Source: Candidatus Obscuribacterales bacterium
GTDB lineage: Bacteria; Cyanobacteriota; Vampirovibrionia; Obscuribacterales; Obscuribacteraceae
Direction of reading: 5' to 3'
Assembly (NCBI GenBank): GCA_021732245.1
Contig: JAKFVJ010000061.1
Location: forward strand, 1 to 24,305
Length of the DNA: 24,305 bases
The position numbers and the translations under genes were made by a program. Positions within the stretch are counted from its first letter, which is position 1, and every line of letters starts with the position of its first letter. The notes below the pieces were generated by a model. The model saw only the letters and a list, made by a program, of their open reading frames with translations. It was not told where the DNA came from and searched no databases. This document shows, piece after piece, positions 22,378 to 24,305 of the stretch.

Positions 22378-22406
22378 ATTATCGTCCTTGATCAAGTAAT
22401 GGACAA
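22378..22406 (-). promoter_or_regulatory. Promoter of the SRAP gene, leaderless-type
   Basis: On the minus strand, TTGTCC (22406-22401) and GATAAT (22383-22378) are spaced by 17 bases. The -10 box ends only six bases before the ATG at 22371-22369, so the predicted start of transcription falls on the start codon. No LexA-like box was recognised. Confidence 0.5.
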
Positions 22407-22595
22407 ATTTTGCCATCAGATTTGGATAACACGCCGGTCAAGCGTCACCACAGATATCAAGAACGGGGTACCCAAGCGATAGCTTCTATAATACTTAATG
22501 CTCGCCAATCAGTATTGGAAGCCGGTTTTCAAGCGCCCCAATGCGCCAGTATCGTCTGGAAATTCGAACGAGTTTGATCGAAAAGGAGTATGTAA

Positions 22596-23324
22596 TTGGA
22601 GTCTGGACCGGTAAAGAGCGATATTCAGGCAATCTATTGCGACGAGTCATGCCATTTAGAGCATGACGGGCAGTCGGTGATGCTTGTCGGTTGCGTATGG
22701 ACTGACAAAAAAGCCGTCAGGCACTTGACCGATGAACTCGACGCGATCAAGGAAAAACATCATGCTCGCGGTGAACTCAAATGGCAGAAGGTATCGCAGT
22801 CACGACTAGCTTTTTTCCTAGAGGTAGTTGACTGGTTCTTTGCCTCAACCGCATTGCACTTTCGATCCGTGGTGGTGGCAGACAAAGACAAGCTCAATCA
22901 CGCAGTTTTCAATCGCGGTTCACATGATGAGTTTTACTACAAACTTTACTATCAGTTGCTGCATCGAGTTCTGCTGCCGAGCAAGAAGTATGAAGTTTAC
23001 ATAGATTTGAAAGACACGCGCGGTCGGCTAATGCTACCGAAATTGCGCGACGTGCTTTGTACTGCAAAACACGATTATCAGGGAGCGCTGATAAGCACCA
23101 TTCAGAATGTCCATTCTCGTGAAGTCGGTCTTGTCCAAGTTGCGGATTTTCTACTCGGTGCAGTTGCTTACCGCAACCGGCATTTAAGCGGAAACGCGGC
23201 AAAATCGCAGATAGTGGAGAGAATCGAAAAGCACTACCAAAAACAATTGGTGCTTACGAGCCCACTTGCTGAAGACAAATTTGATGTGTTCATCTTCCAT
23301 CCGAAGGAAGTAGTTGGTCAATGA
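22596..23324 (+). CDS. DUF3800 domain protein
   Basis: The 242-residue protein matches the DUF3800 pattern: an N-terminal strand AIYCDES with D16 (family YIDES), a second strand MLVGCVW, a central ELKWQKV, HDEFYYKLYYQLLHRVL helix, a YIDLKDTRG segment (family D..), and the closing LVQVADFLLGAVAYR (family Q.ADllagav). The fold is thought to be RNase H-like; its activity is not established, and members are often found in defence or mobile contexts. Start is TTG at 22596 with a perfect AAGGAG seven bases upstream (an ATG at 22590 is followed at once by a stop). Its stop overlaps the start of the next gene (ATGA). Confidence 0.88.
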   Translation: MESGPVKSDIQAIYCDESCHLEHDGQSVMLVGCVWTDKKAVRHLTDELDAIKEKHHARGELKWQKVSQSRLAFFLEVVDWFFASTALHFRSVVVADKDKLNHAVFNRGSHDEFYYKLYYQLLHRVLLPSKKYEVYIDLKDTRGRLMLPKLRDVLCTAKHDYQGALISTIQNVHSREVGLVQVADFLLGAVAYRNRHLSGNAAKSQIVERIEKHYQKQLVLTSPLAEDKFDVFIFHPKEVVGQ

Positions 23325-23812
23325 ACGCTCCTGTTACTTTGCCCGACCCCATCTGGTTTTCCGGCGTCTGGTCGGAATGGGCCGCATTCGTTGACAAATA
23401 CTATGAAACGTTCAGACAAGACTTTTTGACTCCACCAAAACCAAGGTTCCAAGGCAGGCCAGTTTTGGTGAGCAGGTTCAGTGGACCGGAGGACGATGGA
23501 AAGGAAGCCAAATTCTGGCACCTGATTACCAAATAGCACAAAGAGGGCGGCCGCGATCCAGATCCCAACCGTGCAGAACGCATCAATTGGATTCGCTTCA
23601 TCATAGAAAACCATCAGCACTTCAAGACCTGGAAGTATCTTGAGGCAGTGAAAAACAAGATGGAGCCCCGATGGTATATCTGGGCTGAGGCAGAAAATTT
23701 TCTTGTGATCATCGCGGAACGCGACGGTCTCTATCACCTCATTACGTCATTCTGGGTCGAAGACTGGAATAAGGCGAAGCTGAACAAGAAGTATGATAAA
23801 AGAGAGCCCTAA
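23321..23812 (+). pseudogene. DUF3800 partner gene with one in-frame amber stop
   Basis: Reading from the ATG at 23321, the frame is open for 71 codons, hits TAG at 23534-23536, and continues in the same frame without further stops to TAA at 23810-23812 (163 residues if the TAG is counted as an amino acid). Both sides look like one protein: a start with FSGVWSEWAAFVDKYYE, then KEAKFWHLITK before the stop, and after it a charged stretch, ERINWIRFIIEN, a KTWKYLEAVK helix, WYIWAEAENFLVIIAERDG and YHLITSFWVEDWNKAKLNKKY. No insertion or frameshift is seen. It is translationally coupled to the DUF3800 gene. Family not named. A point nonsense mutation is the simplest reading; amber readthrough or a sequencing error are alternatives. 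Confidence 0.7.
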
Positions 23813-24137
23813 AGGCAAAAGACGCCTCGCTTACGCGTGCGCCTTCCGAACTCTTTCTGCCTCCATTGGCAGATGAATAATATCAATCTAGCATACGGAT
23901 GGATGTTAGGCAAGCGTCATTCGGTTATAAAATCGTTAAAACGCTGACCCAGCCTGGGGTTAGACTAAAAACCCGGACTGGGAGCGAAAACCACAGATGG
24001 GCTTAATGCTCAAATGTGGTTTTCCTCAATAAATTGCCTGCTGTAGGGGTGAGCAATTGGGCATACATTGGCTAATAGTTGGTAATTTCCAGACCCAGTG
24101 AGGCGTTTAGACTCGACGAAAAACACCGAAAAGCCCC
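23813..24137. other. Gene-free stretch with adjacent hairpins
   Basis: No gene recognised. TCTGCC-tccatt-GGCAGA near 23857-23874 may end the DUF3800 transcript, though no T-run follows. The main feature is the double hairpin at 23948-24023, described separately. The last 100 bases hold no further structure until the promoter at 24138. Confidence 0.4.
23948..24023. ncRNA. Double-hairpin element (possible small RNA or terminator region)
   Basis: First hairpin: CCCAG (23948-23952) with CTGGG (23978-23982), enclosing GGGTT/AACCC. Four bases later, AAAACCACA (23987-23995) pairs perfectly with TGTGGTTTT (24015-24023), with a further GGGC/GCTC inner stem. The second arm ends in a four-T run, so rightward termination is possible but the AT-rich base pairs make it symmetrical. 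I do not match it to a known RNA. Confidence 0.4.
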
Positions 24138-24165
24138 TTGACGAACATTAAATGCAAGATATACT
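24138..24165 (+). promoter_or_regulatory. Strong sigma-70-like promoter of the right-end gene
   Basis: TTGACG (24138-24143), a 16-base spacer and TATACT (24160-24165) precede the ATG at 24185. Transcription would start near 24172, giving a leader of only about 13 bases with no Shine-Dalgarno site. Confidence 0.65.
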
Positions 24166-24184
24166 TGTAGTACAATGTATTACA
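24165..24184. promoter_or_regulatory. Tandem palindromic operators, one helical turn apart
   Basis: TTGTA-G-TACAA (24165-24175) and TGTA-T-TACA (24176-24184) are perfect odd-centred palindromes whose centres (24170 and 24180) are ten bases apart, covering the -10 region and transcription start up to the ATG. This is the geometry bound by cooperative ribbon-helix-helix dimers that repress their own operon. Confidence 0.6.
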
Positions 24185-24305
24185 ATGGTGATTTCAGTGG
24201 TTGACGAAGAGCGAGAACGGATCATAAGCAGGGGTATTGTCCAGTTCAGGGCTGATGAGCCTCTGATGAGAGCCCTGCTTGACGCGGCCGATCATTTTCA
24301 CATCC
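24185..24305 (+). CDS. Ribbon-helix-helix protein, antitoxin-like (cut by window end)
   Basis: Forty codons are visible before the window ends. After a charged first segment (MVISVVDEERERI), GIVQFRADEPLMRALLDAAD has the strand-turn-helix pattern of ribbon-helix-helix antitoxins and repressors (compare VQFR.DEEL...L...A). A promoter with tandem palindromic operators directly upstream strengthens the call. If it is an antitoxin, a toxin gene should follow just past the window. The ATG at 24185 has no ribosome-binding site; a GTG a few codons later is possible. Confidence 0.55.
   Translation, partial: MVISVVDEERERIISRGIVQFRADEPLMRALLDAADHFHI

Noticed and set aside
23318..23737. Leftward 139-codon open frame opposite the amber-interrupted gene
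   Set aside because: The plus-strand frame shares an ATGA start with DUF3800 and extends as coherent protein on both sides of the stop, while the minus frame has no ribosome-binding site or known pattern.
1..24305. CRISPR array, tRNA, rRNA or intact insertion sequence
   Set aside because: No regularly spaced repeats, no cloverleaf or rRNA-like segments and no DDE transposase with end repeats were recognised by eye; a covariance and IS search would settle it.

Overview
The window is a mosaic accessory region from a Gram-negative bacterium: a TolC-type outer-membrane channel with its inner-membrane pump implies two membranes. The abundance of TPR proteins and small orphan genes would fit an environmental lineage such as the Obscuribacter/Melainabacteria branch near cyanobacteria, but this is a guess and no marker gene proves it. 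No rRNA, tRNA, CRISPR array or intact insertion sequence was recognised.

Left part (1-3660): a lone helical protein gene, a gene-free stretch with a stem-like inverted repeat, then a leftward cluster of a UPF0332-like HEPN protein between two proteins that share one roughly 100-residue domain. That domain looks distantly like the end of a minimal nucleotidyltransferase, the usual partner of HEPN proteins.

Mobilisation block (3660-10357): about 750 bases of non-coding DNA rich in inverted repeats (a 12-bp stem enclosing three hairpins, and a 10-bp perfect hairpin) precede a ribbon-helix-helix accessory protein, a MOB relaxase, a VirD4-like coupling ATPase without membrane helices, a small two-helix membrane protein and two TPR proteins. 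From the coupling protein on, every junction overlaps, so this reads as one rightward operon of a mobilisable element.

Possible new system (10424-12418): an 84-residue peptide, with an Ala/Lys/Glu-rich helical leader and a short acidic tail, overlaps the first of two tandem, diverged HExxH proteins resembling the aKG-HExxH peptide beta-hydroxylase family. This looks like a minimal peptide-modification (RiPP-like) unit. It runs tail-to-tail, sharing a CTAG, into a leftward nucleotidyltransferase gene with an AT-hook-like partner. A two-gene toxin-antitoxin-like pair follows (14042-14795).

Efflux operon (15152-21083, leftward): TetR repressor, EmrA-type adaptor, EmrB-type DHA2 transporter, TolC-type channel and a SpoIIAA/STAS-like protein. 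Two near-identical 18-bp palindromes upstream of tetR are likely its operators.

Right end: a single-domain response regulator, a YedK/HMCES-type SRAP protein with a leaderless-looking promoter, a DUF3800 protein coupled to a gene interrupted by one in-frame amber codon, a double-hairpin element, and the start of a ribbon-helix-helix (antitoxin-like) gene whose promoter carries two tandem palindromes one helical turn apart.
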